In this document: positions 1 through 9,033 of the stretch, piece after piece
Layout of the letters: the number at the start of each line of letters is the position of its first letter
How positions within the stretch are numbered: position 1 is the stretch's first letter
Origin: an uncultured Bacteroidales bacterium
GTDB taxonomy: Bacteria; Bacteroidota; Bacteroidia; Bacteroidales; F082
Length of the DNA stretch: 64,000 bases
Assembly: GCA_905234275.1 (NCBI GenBank)
Contig: CAJOHD010000004.1
Span: 1 to 64,000 of the forward strand
Direction of reading: 5' to 3'
Made by a program: the position numbers and the translations under genes
The notes under the pieces: model-generated
Told to the model about the DNA's origin: nothing
Seen by the model: only the letters and a program-made list of their open reading frames with translations
The model's database searches: none

Positions 1-42
1 GATGATACTGCATCAGCTTGTGGGAAAGTAGGTCGTCGCCAA
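1..42 (+). rRNA. rrf: 5S ribosomal RNA, 3' end (partial)
   Basis: The first ~42 bases match the 3' third of bacterial 5S rRNA: a GATGATACTGC loop-E/helix IV segment followed by GGGAAAGTAGGTCGTCGCC, which corresponds to the conserved GGGAGAGUAGGUCGCCGCC end. The 5' part lies outside the window, so an rRNA operon very probably ends here. A terminator follows directly. The exact 3' end could be off by a few bases. Confidence 0.85.
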
Positions 43-48
43 ACCCAT

Positions 49-77
49 AAAGGAGCCCCAAAGGCTCCTTTTTTTGT
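49..77 (+). terminator. Rho-independent terminator of the rRNA operon
   Basis: AGGAGCC, a CCAAA loop, then GGCTCCT and a run of seven T. It sits a few bases after the 5S end and would stop the rRNA transcript before the porin gene. Confidence 0.85.
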
Positions 78-143
78 TTACCGTTTACCGTTTACTGTTT
101 AAAGAAAAATAAACTTTTAAACGGTAAACCGTAAACTTTTAAA
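77..143. repeat. GTTTACN heptamer repeat array, both orientations
   Basis: Units GTTTACC, GTTTACC, GTTTACT, GTTTAAA run left to right, then the complementary AAACGGT, AAACCGT, AAACTTTT units follow. The same 7 bp family recurs at 15418-15450, 16422-16456, 20284-20320 and 20556-20582. No coding potential. Confidence 0.7.
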
Positions 144-152
144 CTAAATTAC

Positions 153-160
153 TATCTTTG
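153..160 (+). promoter_or_regulatory. Bacteroidetes -7 box (TATCTTTG) of the porin gene
   Basis: TAnnTTTG consensus. It ends only 4 bases before the chosen GTG start, so the transcript would start at or almost at the start codon. Confidence 0.6.
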
Positions 161-164
161 CATC

Positions 165-2078
165 GTGAAATTTTTAAGGGTCATATTATTATTAATAGGT
201 GTGATAAACTGCCATTTTTTGATGGCTAGCACTACCCTTTTACATGAAAACGATTCCACAAGAGTTGATTCCACGTTAGTGAGATATTTTTATGATAAGC
301 TTGATAATCAACAGCTTGGAGATATAAAAATTTGGGATACCACTACCCTTTCAGCTTCATTTTACGACCCGACTAATCCACTTTATGAGTATTATCAGGA
401 ATTGAGCAACTCTGGACATGCTCATAACAATTTGGAGTTCTACTTCCCTACTTCTATCGGTTTCAACAACAATCTGATATCTTACGACAAATTCATCATC
501 ACAAAATCTAAAATCCTCTACCCTATTGTTTATCAGCCATTTACAGAGATTAGCTACATGATGGGAAGCAAAAAAGAACAGCATTTAAACGTTCTTTTCT
601 GCAGAGAATTTTTACCAAGATTTTTTGTTACGCTGAATTTTAATATAGATTATGCGCCTTCAGTCTATCAGAGAAGTTATGCGCAAGACCTTTATTTTGT
701 TGGTAATTTCCGCTGGAATACTAAAGATGGACGTTATGGTGTAAACGGTTATTATGTCACCAATAAGGTCGATGTTTACGAAAACGGTGGTATTACCAAC
801 GATTCAATTTTTGTAAATTTGGTTGAAACGGACAAAACCGTTATCCCAGTAAATTTGAGTGGCGCAAGCAATTTAATAAAGGTATCAGGATTTGGGATTA
901 ATCAATACTTTGTTTTAAGCAATTCTGACATTCAGACAGAGAAAAAAATTGGGCTCGGTAGAATTAACTATTCGTTTGATTATCAAAGAAATAGATATCT
1001 TTACAAAGACACTGATCCGACTTCAGATTTTTATTTCGGATATGATCCTGTTTTGAATACAGAGGAGACTTTAGACAGTCTTACTTTTTATACGATAAAG
1101 AATGAAATTAGTTGGAACTCATTGAGTTATGGTAAATATAGCAACGATATTCCATTTTATCTGACATTCGGTGCCGAGCATAATTACACGCATCACAAAG
1201 GATACAAAGAGATTTTGACAGGAGAACAATTTGGTGAAGTGGCCTATCAAAATATCAGGGCAAAAGCCGGGATTATTATCAATCTGTTTAAATCGACAAG
1301 AATCACTGGTAAAGGCGAGCTTATTTTGAGTGATTATCATGCGGGAGATTTCATTTTAAACGGCCAGTGGAAGCAGTTTTTGGGTACTTACAAGAGAAAT
1401 ATTGGTGCTTTAGTGTTTGATGTGAATCTTTCAAGACAATCACCGGATTGGTTTGAAGAAACTTATTATTCAAACAATTTCAGATGGAGCAACGATTTCA
1501 GTCCATCGACATATTTGAAATTGCAGGGAGCCTATGAAACTCCTTGGTTCTCATTAGGTATTAAGCAGACAACTATCGATCATTATATTTATTTCGGTGA
1601 AAACGCGAAGCCGGTGCAACACACTGGAACCATTTACATCACATCGACTTATGCGAAACTTACCATCAATGTGAAATATTTCGAGATTGGCGCATTCGCA
1701 TCAATGCAAGTCACTGATCATGATAATATTGTACATCTTCCTTTGTATTATGGAAAGGTGAAATTTGGCTGGAACATCAATCTTGTGAAAGGAATTTCGC
1801 TGATTCAGCCAGCCGTTGTCCTCAATTATTTCACAGAATATTACGCTGATGCATACATGCCTGCTACGAGGACATTCTATCTTCAGAATGACGTAAAAAT
1901 CGGAAACTATCCGTTCTTGGATTTTTATCTGACAATTAAATTGAAACGCGCAAACATTTACGTTGGATATACCAATATCTACAGTTTAACCAAGGTCAAC
2001 AGATATTTTACCACACCTCATTACCCGATGAGGGATTCGAAAATCGTTTTTGGAGTAAAATGGCGTTTGTATAAGTAG
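165..2078 (+). CDS. Putative outer-membrane porin (Porin_10 / DUF4289-like)
   Basis: The 637-residue product begins with a signal peptide (MKFLRVILLLIGVIN, cleavage near 21) and is otherwise rich in alternating aromatic/polar strands, ending in the short charged C-terminus VFGVKWRLYK typical of a closing beta strand. Length and texture fit the 'putative porin' family of Bacteroidetes, which forms outer-membrane barrels; substrate unknown. The start is GTG at 165, because the signal peptide begins there and the next Met (222) would remove it. The promoter -7 box lies directly upstream, suggesting a leaderless mRNA. Its stop abuts the stop of the convergent DnaJ-type gene with no spacer. Confidence 0.65.
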   Translation: MKFLRVILLLIGVINCHFLMASTTLLHENDSTRVDSTLVRYFYDKLDNQQLGDIKIWDTTTLSASFYDPTNPLYEYYQELSNSGHAHNNLEFYFPTSIGFNNNLISYDKFIITKSKILYPIVYQPFTEISYMMGSKKEQHLNVLFCREFLPRFFVTLNFNIDYAPSVYQRSYAQDLYFVGNFRWNTKDGRYGVNGYYVTNKVDVYENGGITNDSIFVNLVETDKTVIPVNLSGASNLIKVSGFGINQYFVLSNSDIQTEKKIGLGRINYSFDYQRNRYLYKDTDPTSDFYFGYDPVLNTEETLDSLTFYTIKNEISWNSLSYGKYSNDIPFYLTFGAEHNYTHHKGYKEILTGEQFGEVAYQNIRAKAGIIINLFKSTRITGKGELILSDYHAGDFILNGQWKQFLGTYKRNIGALVFDVNLSRQSPDWFEETYYSNNFRWSNDFSPSTYLKLQGAYETPWFSLGIKQTTIDHYIYFGENAKPVQHTGTIYITSTYAKLTINVKYFEIGAFASMQVTDHDNIVHLPLYYGKVKFGWNINLVKGISLIQPAVVLNYFTEYYADAYMPATRTFYLQNDVKIGNYPFLDFYLTIKLKRANIYVGYTNIYSLTKVNRYFTTPHYPMRDSKIVFGVKWRLYK

Positions 2079-2840
2079 TTACATCATTCCACGCTGTTTC
2101 TTGATTCTATCGTAAGCGTCGTTGATTTCCTGGAATTTCTTCTCTGCAGCTTTGCGCACATCTTCGCCAAGATAAGCCACTTTATCAGGATGGTTTTTCT
2201 TAGCCATTTCGCGATAAGCTTTCTTAACCTCATCATCTGATGCAGATGGATCTATGCCGAGAATTGTATAAGCATCGTCAACCTGCTTTACGAACATCGC
2301 CTTAATTGATTCAAAATCAGAGGTATAGACGCCCATGTAACGCGAAATCGATTCGATTACATTGACCTCATTTTCATGCACTTGACCATCTGCGGAAGCG
2401 ATACCGAAAAGATAATGAAGCAGTTGCAGACGTGACGAATAATCCATGTAGCGACCAATCTGCTGACTCACATCGGCTATTTGGATATCCTGCTTAAGAA
2501 TTTCACGCAAAGTGAGAATATATTTCTCAGCCTGTTCCTGTCCGAAATTCGACAAGAAAAACTGCTTAACATAATCAAGTTCAGACTTTTTCACAGTGCC
2601 ATCAGCCTTCATCACAGCAGCTGAAAGAACCAGCAAACTTGAAGAGAAATCCCTTTGTTTTGGTGTATGTCCAAGAAACTCAGTATCTTTCCGTGAATAA
2701 CCTCCACCCAAGAACGAACCGAGAGCTACACCTAAGATAGCACCAATAGGCCCTAGCGCGTAAAATCCAACAATAAAGCCAAGAATACTCGGCAAACATC
2801 CAAAACTTTTATTTGATTGATTATCAGTATTATTACTCAT
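2079..2840 (-). CDS. TerB/DnaJ-domain membrane co-chaperone (DjlA-like)
   Basis: 253 residues. A glycine-rich hydrophobic segment (about 15-48) probably anchors the protein in the inner membrane. Residues ~60-180 look like a TerB-type helical domain, with acidic SAADG-type metal-site motifs. Residues ~188-250 are a J domain with the diagnostic HPD in KKNHPDK. This order (membrane segment, TerB, J) is that of DjlA co-chaperones, which stimulate DnaK at the membrane. It is convergent with the porin and divergent from ppdK. The partner chaperone is inferred. Confidence 0.8.
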   Translation of the reverse strand: MSNNTDNQSNKSFGCLPSILGFIVGFYALGPIGAILGVALGSFLGGGYSRKDTEFLGHTPKQRDFSSSLLVLSAAVMKADGTVKKSELDYVKQFFLSNFGQEQAEKYILTLREILKQDIQIADVSQQIGRYMDYSSRLQLLHYLFGIASADGQVHENEVNVIESISRYMGVYTSDFESIKAMFVKQVDDAYTILGIDPSASDDEVKKAYREMAKKNHPDKVAYLGEDVRKAAEKKFQEINDAYDRIKKQRGMM

Positions 2841-2929
2841 CTATTTACAATTATATTATCGTTGTTTCTATTTTTTACAAAAATACAAAAAAATGTTAAA
2901 AATTTTTAGAAAAATTAACAAATTTTTAC

Positions 2930-2937
2930 TAATTTTG
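2930..2937 (+). promoter_or_regulatory. -7 box (TAATTTTG) of ppdK
   Basis: TAnnTTTG about 79 bases before the ppdK start, in a very A/T-rich region. No clear TTG lies 20 bases upstream, so the -33 element is uncertain. Confidence 0.5.
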
Positions 2938-3015
2938 CGCTTTTCAAAAAAACGAGCAAAAAAGCTTCGAAAAAAATTGAAAATCATATAGTAGAACAAT
3001 AAATTTTATAGAAAA

Positions 3016-5745
3016 ATGGGAAAAACCAAGTACGTTTATCTTTTCGGCAACCGTACAGCCGAGGGTAACTCAACAATGAAGAATTTGTTGGGCGGTAAAG
3101 GTGCAAACTTGGCAGAGATGTGTCTGTTAGGTTTACCGGTTCCAGCAGGTCTCACAATCACAACTGAATGCTGCACAGCGTATTATGCTAACAACTGCCA
3201 GCTTCCAAAGGGTTTGATGGATGAGGTTCACGCAGGAATCAAGAATATGGAGAAAATCATGGGCATGAAATACGGCGATGCTAAGAATCCTCTCTTGGTG
3301 TCATGCCGTTCTGGCGCGCGCCAGTCAATGCCAGGTATGATGGACACCGTTTTGAATATCGGTCTCTGCTCAAAGACTATCCCTGGTTTGATCGCAAAAA
3401 CCAACAACGAACGTTTCGTTTACGACTCATATCGCCGTTTGATCATGATGTACGCTGACGTCGTCATGGAGAAGGCTGAAGACAGAGAGCCTGTGAAAGG
3501 CAAAGGTATCCGTAAGATTTTGGATGACAAACTCGATGCTTTCAAGGCAAAGAAAGGTTACAAGTCAGATACAGAAATCACAGCTGCTGAGCTCAAGGCT
3601 TTGGCTGAGGATTTCAAGAAGATCATTAAGAAAGAACTCGGAACAGAGTTCCCGGATGACGCAGAGCTGCAGCTTGAAGGCGGTATCAGAGCCGTGTTCA
3701 AGAGCTGGAACGGCAAGAAGGCTGTGTCATACAGAAGAATCGAAGGTATTCCTGAGGATTGGGGAACAGCTGTCAACGTGCAGACCATGGTGTTCGGTAA
3801 CATGGGTGAAAACTCAGCAACAGGTGTTGCTTTCACACGTGACCCTGCAACAGGTGACAACAAGTTCTACGGCGAATGGCTGATCAACGCTCAGGGCGAG
3901 GACGTCGTGGCAGGTATCCGCACTCCTAACCCATTGAACAAAGCCACCAAGAACGAGAAAAACAAGAAGTTGCATTCAATGGAAGAGCTTATGCCACAGA
4001 CTTACAAAGAGCTGTGCGACGTTCGTGAAACATTGGAGAACTTCTACAAAGACATGCTCGATATCGAGTTCACAATTCAGGACGGTAAGTTATATATGTT
4101 GCAGTGCCGCGTCGGTAAACGCACTGGCGTTGCAGCAGTCAACATGGCTCTCGACATGCTTCACGAAGGCAGAATCGACGAGGCTACAGCTGTCATGAGA
4201 CTCGGTGTCAACCAGATTGACGAGCTCCTCCACCCTATCCTCGACGCAAAAGACGAGAAGAGCAAGAGCGTTTTGGCTCACGGTCTTCCGGCAGGTCCTG
4301 GCGGCGCGGTGGGTAGAATCGCATTGAGCAGCGAGAAAGCTATGGAATACAGAAGCGCAAAGCAGGCTAACATCCTCGTCCGCGAAGAGACCAACCCAGA
4401 AGACGTTGAAGGTATGCGTGCTGCTGACGGTATCCTCACACAGCGTGGCGGTATGACCTCACACGCAGCTTTGGTTGCACGTGGCTGGGGCAAATGCTGC
4501 ATCGTAGGTTGCGAGGCTGTCCATATCAACGAGAAAGAAGGCACTGTAAAAATCGGTGAAAAGACATACAAAGAAGGCGACATCATCTCGCTCAACGGAA
4601 CAAAGGGTTATGTGTACGACGGTTCAGTGAAGACCATCGACGCAACAGAGAACAAACGTTTCCAGGAGTTCATGAAGCTCGTCGACAAATATCGTAAGAT
4701 GGGTGTCCGCACCAACGCTGATAACCCGGACGACGCACAGAGAGCTGTCAGCTTCGGCGCTGAAGGTATCGGCTTGTTCCGTATCGAGCACATGTTCTAC
4801 GGCAAGAACAGCGAGAAACCTCTTGCTAAACTCCGTAAGATGATCCTTGCTGACACCACAGAAGCACGTAAGGCTGCTTTGGCAGAACTCGAGCCATACA
4901 TCCTCGAATCGGTGAAAGCCACCATGAAGGTTTTGGACGGCAAACCTGTCACCTTCCGTTTGATGGACCCACCATTACACGAGTTCGTGCCTCATACACT
5001 CGACAAGCAGAAAGCTGTTGCTGCAGATCCTGAGTACAACATCACTCTCAAGAAGCTCCAGAAACGTATCGAAGAGCTGAAGGAAGTCAACCCGATGATG
5101 GGTCTCCGCGGCGTACGTCTCGGCATCGTTTATCCAGAGATTTCAGAGACACAGTTCCGTGCTTTGTTTGAGGCTACAGCACAGTTGATGAAGGAGAAGA
5201 AACATCCACATCTCGAGATCATGGTTCCTCTCACAATCAACGTGAAAGAGCTTGAAAATCAGAAAGCTATCGCAGAACGCGTCAAGGCTGAGATTGAAAA
5301 GAAATACAAAGTCACTATTGAGTACATGTACGGCACAATGATCGAGATTCCACGCGCAACATTGGTGGCAGACAAGATTGCTGAAGTTGCACAGTTCTTC
5401 TCATTCGGTACCAACGACTTGACTCAGATGACATTCGGTTTCTCACGCGACGACGTCAACTCAATCGTTCATGCTTATATCGACCAGAAGATCATCCCTG
5501 CCGATCCTTTCAACACATTGGATCAGGAAGGCGTTGGCCAGCTGGTGAAGTTGGGTGTTGAACGCGGACGTTCGACAAGAAACAACCTGAAGTGCGGTGT
5601 TTGCGGCGAACACGGTGGTGACCCGGCATCAGTAGAGTTCTTCTACGGCGCAGGTTTGAACTACGTTTCATGCTCACCATTCCGCGTGCCGGTTGCAAGA
5701 CTGGCTGCTGCACAGGCGGCAATTAAGGCTGACAGAGCAAAATAG
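3016..5745 (+). CDS. ppdK: Pyruvate, phosphate dikinase
   Basis: 909 residues, close to the usual 870-910 for this enzyme, which interconverts pyruvate + ATP + Pi and PEP + AMP + PPi in the cytosol. An N-terminal nucleotide-binding region carries GGKGANLAEM. The swivelling phosphohistidine domain has GGMTSHAALVARGWGKCC with catalytic His483. The C-terminal TIM barrel ends with CGVCGEHGG containing the catalytic Cys863. All key residues are present. The coding sequence uses many GC-ending codons, like pckA and the hydrogenase genes, as expected for high expression. It stands alone, followed by repeats. With pckA (10042) it sets PEP/pyruvate/oxaloacetate flux. Confidence 0.97.
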   Translation: MGKTKYVYLFGNRTAEGNSTMKNLLGGKGANLAEMCLLGLPVPAGLTITTECCTAYYANNCQLPKGLMDEVHAGIKNMEKIMGMKYGDAKNPLLVSCRSGARQSMPGMMDTVLNIGLCSKTIPGLIAKTNNERFVYDSYRRLIMMYADVVMEKAEDREPVKGKGIRKILDDKLDAFKAKKGYKSDTEITAAELKALAEDFKKIIKKELGTEFPDDAELQLEGGIRAVFKSWNGKKAVSYRRIEGIPEDWGTAVNVQTMVFGNMGENSATGVAFTRDPATGDNKFYGEWLINAQGEDVVAGIRTPNPLNKATKNEKNKKLHSMEELMPQTYKELCDVRETLENFYKDMLDIEFTIQDGKLYMLQCRVGKRTGVAAVNMALDMLHEGRIDEATAVMRLGVNQIDELLHPILDAKDEKSKSVLAHGLPAGPGGAVGRIALSSEKAMEYRSAKQANILVREETNPEDVEGMRAADGILTQRGGMTSHAALVARGWGKCCIVGCEAVHINEKEGTVKIGEKTYKEGDIISLNGTKGYVYDGSVKTIDATENKRFQEFMKLVDKYRKMGVRTNADNPDDAQRAVSFGAEGIGLFRIEHMFYGKNSEKPLAKLRKMILADTTEARKAALAELEPYILESVKATMKVLDGKPVTFRLMDPPLHEFVPHTLDKQKAVAADPEYNITLKKLQKRIEELKEVNPMMGLRGVRLGIVYPEISETQFRALFEATAQLMKEKKHPHLEIMVPLTINVKELENQKAIAERVKAEIEKKYKVTIEYMYGTMIEIPRATLVADKIAEVAQFFSFGTNDLTQMTFGFSRDDVNSIVHAYIDQKIIPADPFNTLDQEGVGQLVKLGVERGRSTRNNLKCGVCGEHGGDPASVEFFYGAGLNYVSCSPFRVPVARLAAAQAAIKADRAK

Positions 5746-5780
5746 TCTTTAGACATTAGTTTTTAGACGTTAGACATTAG
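5744..5780. repeat. NTTAGAC heptamer repeat array
   Basis: TTTAGAC, ATTAGTT, TTTAGAC, GTTAGAC, ATTAG in perfect 7 bp phase directly after the ppdK stop. Related arrays lie at 37849-37896 and 50519-50636, each directly next to a gene end. Confidence 0.7.
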
Positions 5781-5808
5781 TAGAGACGCCACGGTGTGAC
5801 GTCTCTAC
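5780..5808. repeat. GTAGAGACG palindrome, copy 1
   Basis: 29 bp: a 13-base arm starting GTAGAGACGCCAC, a 3-base loop, and the complementary arm ending CGTCTCTAC with one mismatch. Same architecture as 11687-11715 and related to the perfect 28 bp copy at 42560-42587. It may act as the ppdK terminator. Confidence 0.75.
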
Positions 5809-5833
5809 GTGTTTTTATTACCCTTCCCCTTCA

Positions 5834-5872
5834 TTTCGACCGGAGCGAAGCGGAGTGGAGAAATCTTATTTT
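5834..5872. repeat. Partial copy of the TCATTTCGA...GAGAAATCT dispersed element
   Basis: TTCATTTCGACCGGAGCGAA followed by GGAGTGGAGAAATCT. It resembles one end of the 122 bp element at 44359-44480. No gene is present between 5746 and 5939. Confidence 0.5.
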
Positions 5873-5884
5873 TTCACAATACTC

Positions 5885-5915
5885 TTGACTTTTTCAGAAA
5901 ATAGTTGTATTTTTG
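5885..5915 (+). promoter_or_regulatory. Promoter of mntA-hepT (TTG-N20-TATTTTTG)
   Basis: TTG at 5885-5887, a 20-base spacer, and TATTTTTG at 5908-5915. Spacing and sequence are identical to the promoter at 20592-20622. Transcription would begin about 20 bases before the ATG at 5940. Confidence 0.7.
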
Positions 5916-5939
5916 CGCTGTATTAATATAATATATGTC

Positions 5940-6242
5940 ATGAGTACGCAAAACATGATAGATCTGATAGCCGATTATTTCAAAACGCAACCTGTTTTGA
6001 AAGCATGGTTATTTGGCTCGTACGCTCGTGGTGAAGAGACATCAGACAGTGATGTTGATGTACTTTTTGTGCCAGACCGCTCGGGCAAGCCTTTCACATT
6101 GTTTACGATGGCAAAGATGTATCAGGATTTGAAGAAAATGCTTGACAAGGAAGTTGATTTGGTGGAGGAAGGCTCGTTGCGCCCATACGCCAGCGCAAGT
6201 GCAGAACAGGACAAAAAACTGATTTATGAGAGAGCGAATTAG
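5940..6242 (+). CDS. mntA: MntA-type nucleotidyltransferase antitoxin
   Basis: 100 residues from ATG 5940; an upstream in-frame TTG at 5913 lies inside the promoter and is rejected. The minimal nucleotidyltransferase signature GSX10DXD is intact: Gly26-Ser27 then Asp38 and Asp40 (GSYARGEETSDSDVD). In characterised MntA/HepT pairs this enzyme adds AMP to a tyrosine of the HEPN toxin and so neutralises it. It overlaps the hepT start by 17 bases, indicating translational coupling. Function rests on family motifs and pairing. Confidence 0.88.
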   Translation: MSTQNMIDLIADYFKTQPVLKAWLFGSYARGEETSDSDVDVLFVPDRSGKPFTLFTMAKMYQDLKKMLDKEVDLVEEGSLRPYASASAEQDKKLIYERAN

Positions 6243-6591
6243 AGATAAAGGAAGGCTTGAGGACATTAGGCATTATTCCGAAATAGCGGAAAGCATCGTA
6301 AAAGGAATGTCATACGATGACTTCGTAAAAGATGTCAAATCGTATTATGCCGTAATGAAAACCGTCGAAATCGTTGGCGAAGCGGCATATATGCTTACAA
6401 AAGAGTTTAAAGAAGCCCATTCAGAGACACCTTGGGAAATTATTCAAGGTATGCGACATATTCTGGTTCATGGATATGCCAGTGTTAATGCTTCTACTTT
6501 GTATGAAACAACTGTAAATAATATTCCAGAGTTGAGGAAGCAAGTTGAAAAGTATTTGGAAGATACTGATTGGGACAAGTGGGCTGAATAA
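6226..6591 (+). CDS. hepT: HepT-like HEPN toxin (DUF86)
   Basis: 121 residues, all-helical. The HEPN ribonuclease motif RX4HXY is intact as Arg77, His82, Tyr84 (RHILVHGY). In the family this is the RNase active site, and the Tyr is AMPylated by the partner MntA. The start overlaps mntA. With all key residues in both genes, the pair looks functional, as a toxin-antitoxin or phage-defence module. It sits in the accessory stretch between ppdK and the acyltransferase gene. Confidence 0.88.
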   Translation: MRERIRDKGRLEDIRHYSEIAESIVKGMSYDDFVKDVKSYYAVMKTVEIVGEAAYMLTKEFKEAHSETPWEIIQGMRHILVHGYASVNASTLYETTVNNIPELRKQVEKYLEDTDWDKWAE

Positions 6592-6621
6592 TGGAGTCCA
6601 CTTTTTTATAAAGCTATCATT

Positions 6622-8193
6622 ATGAAGAAATGTTTACTCCTATTATCAATACTATTATCAACATGTTCTCTTTTTGCTCAGTTAGAGGTAAAAGAAGGCT
6701 CTTTTAAAGAAGTTCCAGGATTCGTAAATATCAATCCTGACGATAATTATCAAACAGATGACAACAATTTGCCGTTTGCTGTAATTAAAGTTAGGACTGA
6801 GAATATTAACGATAAGCAGCGTCGTGAGCTTAAATTCAGCGGTAACGCCGGCACTTTCATTATGTTGGAGTACAAAGATGGTGAAGTTTGGGTATATTTA
6901 ACTGCACAATATGCTGATTATTTGAAGATATCCCATCCTGATTATAGTTCAATTGAATTCACACTGCCTTTTGATTTAAAACCGAAATGTTGTTATGAGA
7001 TGACACTTGTAAATAAAACCGAAGCAATAAGCAATGGCTGGGCGTCATTAACCATAACAACAAGTCCTGAAAATGGTGCAGATATATCATTGAATGGAAG
7101 ACCTTTGAATCAAACAACACCATATACAAATAATATGATTCCTGCTGGAAAATATGAAATTACTGTTTCGAAATTTGGGTTTGAGGATGTTACAAAAACC
7201 ATGGTTATTAACGAAGGCGAATCTACTAATTTTGGAATTGATATGCCATATAAATATGGGAATCTTAATATCGTGTCAGATCCTTCTGAAGCAATTGTTT
7301 ATATTGATGATGTTGAATGTGGTTCGACGCCATTAACTATTAACAATATCAAATATGGCATGCACAACTTAAAGATATGCCATAAAAACATGAAAGATTT
7401 CAAACAACAAGTCACAATAAACAATGGTAATCTTATTGAAATAGATGCAATTTTAGAGAATTGTCCTAATGGCGCAATTAATGGTTTGTTTTCAGTAAGT
7501 CCAACAAAACAAGTTTATTTCTCTCAAGGCAATCTTCAATATAAGGCTTCAACAAAAACATGGCGTTTTGCAGAAAATCAATGGGATTATATAGGAATGA
7601 ATAATAAAAATATATCTAATGACTACAATGGTTGGATAGATCTTTTTGGATGGGGTACTGGAAATAATCCGTCGAAAAGTTCAACTAAAGCTAATTCATA
7701 TAAAACTTTTTATGATTGGGGTTTAAATACGATTTCAAATGGGGCAGAACAGAAATGGCGAACATTGACAAAAGACGAATGGGATTATGTTTTTGACAAG
7801 AGAAATACTAATTCTGGTATAAGATATGTTCTAGCTAGTATAAATGGAATTTGGGGAATTGTATTGATTCCAGATAGCTGGGACAGCTCCATCTATAGCA
7901 TTAAAGCCTTTAATATGTTAAATGGGGCTGAAAACATAAATTATATATCACAATATGATTGGATTAATATTTTTGAGGCCAATGGAGCTGTTTTCTTACC
8001 TGCTGCTGGTAATCGATTTATGAACGTAATAAGCTATGACAATCTTGATGGTTACTATTGGTCAGCCACATATTGTGAAAAATGGTATTCCTATTGTGTT
8101 CACTTTAGCATTTATCTCATTGATTGCGATTGCCACCATATGGGCAATGATATAGGTCAAAGTGTGCGATTAGTTTGTTCTGCAGATAATTAA
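6622..8193 (+). CDS. Secreted PEGA-domain protein with C-terminal WSAT-type domain
   Basis: 523 residues. Signal peptide 1-20 (cleavage after SLFAQ). Residues ~21-135 form an N-terminal beta domain. Two PEGA repeats follow at ~139-205 and ~212-278 (ASLTITTSPENGADISLNG, GNLNIVSDPSEAIVYIDD). The C-terminal ~285-523 region has the signatures FSVSP, WRTLTKDEW, PAAGNR, YWSAT and SVRLV, the large secreted paralogous domain seen in many Bacteroidales and Fibrobacter. PEGA domains are usually wall- or surface-associated. No T9SS sorting domain or lipobox is visible, so final location is unclear. Lower GC than neighbouring core genes fits accessory DNA. Confidence 0.7.
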   Translation: MKKCLLLLSILLSTCSLFAQLEVKEGSFKEVPGFVNINPDDNYQTDDNNLPFAVIKVRTENINDKQRRELKFSGNAGTFIMLEYKDGEVWVYLTAQYADYLKISHPDYSSIEFTLPFDLKPKCCYEMTLVNKTEAISNGWASLTITTSPENGADISLNGRPLNQTTPYTNNMIPAGKYEITVSKFGFEDVTKTMVINEGESTNFGIDMPYKYGNLNIVSDPSEAIVYIDDVECGSTPLTINNIKYGMHNLKICHKNMKDFKQQVTINNGNLIEIDAILENCPNGAINGLFSVSPTKQVYFSQGNLQYKASTKTWRFAENQWDYIGMNNKNISNDYNGWIDLFGWGTGNNPSKSSTKANSYKTFYDWGLNTISNGAEQKWRTLTKDEWDYVFDKRNTNSGIRYVLASINGIWGIVLIPDSWDSSIYSIKAFNMLNGAENINYISQYDWINIFEANGAVFLPAAGNRFMNVISYDNLDGYYWSATYCEKWYSYCVHFSIYLIDCDCHHMGNDIGQSVRLVCSADN

Positions 8194-8211
8194 TGTTTTA
8201 TAACTATCTTT

Positions 8212-8345
8212 TAATCAAACTTATGCTTCCACCTTCTGTGACTCCACAGCCAGTAGTATGGGTGGTTTTTGATGGTCTGTTCCAGTAATTCCACGTATTT
8301 CTGCATGATGGCACCTTCAGGGAGGTCGTTTGGATGCTCGCAGAT
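8212..8345 (-). pseudogene. Displaced 3' end of a lipid A-type acyltransferase gene
   Basis: 134 bp align without gaps to the last 134 bp of the acyltransferase gene (9035-9168), with about 10 differences (~93% identity). Identity starts exactly at the stop codon. Read on the minus strand it still encodes the C-terminus (NDLPEGAIMQKY to WSHRRWKHKFD). By my count eight of ten differences are synonymous, so it diverged as part of a working gene before becoming a fragment. Together with 9035-9168 it forms a direct repeat around the DUF4160/DUF2442 pair. Confidence 0.9.
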
Positions 8346-8404
8346 TTGTAAACCAATGTTGCAAAAAATTTCATCCATCTGGCTGCATGTTTAAAAAATA
8401 ATCG

Positions 8405-8412
8405 TAACTTTG
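8405..8412 (+). promoter_or_regulatory. -7 box (TAACTTTG) for the DUF4160/DUF2442 pair
   Basis: TAnnTTTG 22 bases before the ATG at 8435. It lies just inside the left repeat, so the module carries its own promoter. Confidence 0.6.
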
Positions 8413-8434
8413 CTTGTTTTTAAGTTACAAAAAT

Positions 8435-8695
8435 ATGCCGGAAATTAGCAAATTTTATGGAATCGCTATTTACATGTTTATTGGTGACCACAACCCACCA
8501 CATTTTCATGTTTACTATGATGGCTTGTCAGCTCTGATATCAATAAAAGACGGAACCATTATTAAAGGATCATTGCCACCACAAGCAAAGCGTCTAGTAA
8601 GAGAATGGCTTGAACTTCACAGAGATGAATTGCTGGATAACTGGAATCGCTTGTCAAACAGCGAATCCGCTATAAATATAAAACCATTAAGATGA
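8435..8695 (+). CDS. DUF4160 protein (putative toxin-antitoxin component)
   Basis: 86 residues from ATG 8435 (MPEISKFYG); the in-frame TTG at 8414 directly follows the -7 box and is rejected. The family hallmark GDHNPPHFHVYYDG is present. DUF4160 genes are nearly always followed by a DUF2442 gene and are regarded as a type II toxin-antitoxin-like pair. Which partner is toxic is not decided by the sequence. The stop overlaps the next start (ATGA). Confidence 0.85.
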   Translation: MPEISKFYGIAIYMFIGDHNPPHFHVYYDGLSALISIKDGTIIKGSLPPQAKRLVREWLELHRDELLDNWNRLSNSESAINIKPLR

Positions 8696-9000
8696 TGAAA
8701 AATAATGATATTTTGGCAATAATAGCCGCTGAATATATTGAGGATTATAAACTTCGCCTCACCTTCAACAATGGAGCTGTTCGAATAGTCGATTTTGTGC
8801 CTTTGATGCAAAAAGGAATATGCAAGAAATTGCAAGACAAAGACTTTTTCCGCTCATTTAAATTAGACCCATTCACGGTTGATTGGAACAACGAAATAGG
8901 CTTCGCTCCAGAATACTTATATGAAATCGGTGTATTTCCCAACGACGAAGATGACCTGCCATCGATGGCGGCAGAAGAACAGCATCCTTACGGGAATTAG
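8692..9000 (+). CDS. DUF2442 protein (partner of DUF4160)
   Basis: 102 residues; starts at ATG 8692, or the adjacent ATG 8695. The core LRLTFNNGAVRIVDF and the GFAPEYLYEIG segment match the small DUF2442 beta domain. It overlaps DUF4160 by 4 bases, so the two are translationally coupled. A short AATAATTAA/TTAATTATT hairpin follows at 9006-9028. Confidence 0.85.
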   Translation: MMKNNDILAIIAAEYIEDYKLRLTFNNGAVRIVDFVPLMQKGICKKLQDKDFFRSFKLDPFTVDWNNEIGFAPEYLYEIGVFPNDEDDLPSMAAEEQHPYGN

Positions 9001-9005
9001 TATCA

Positions 9006-9028
9006 ATAATTAAAGTTGTTAATTATTC
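9006..9028. terminator. Weak A/T-rich hairpin between convergent genes
   Basis: AATAATTAA and TTAATTATT arms with a 5-base loop, between the DUF2442 and acyltransferase stops. No long T run, so activity is uncertain. Confidence 0.4.
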
Positions 9029-9033
9029 TAAGG

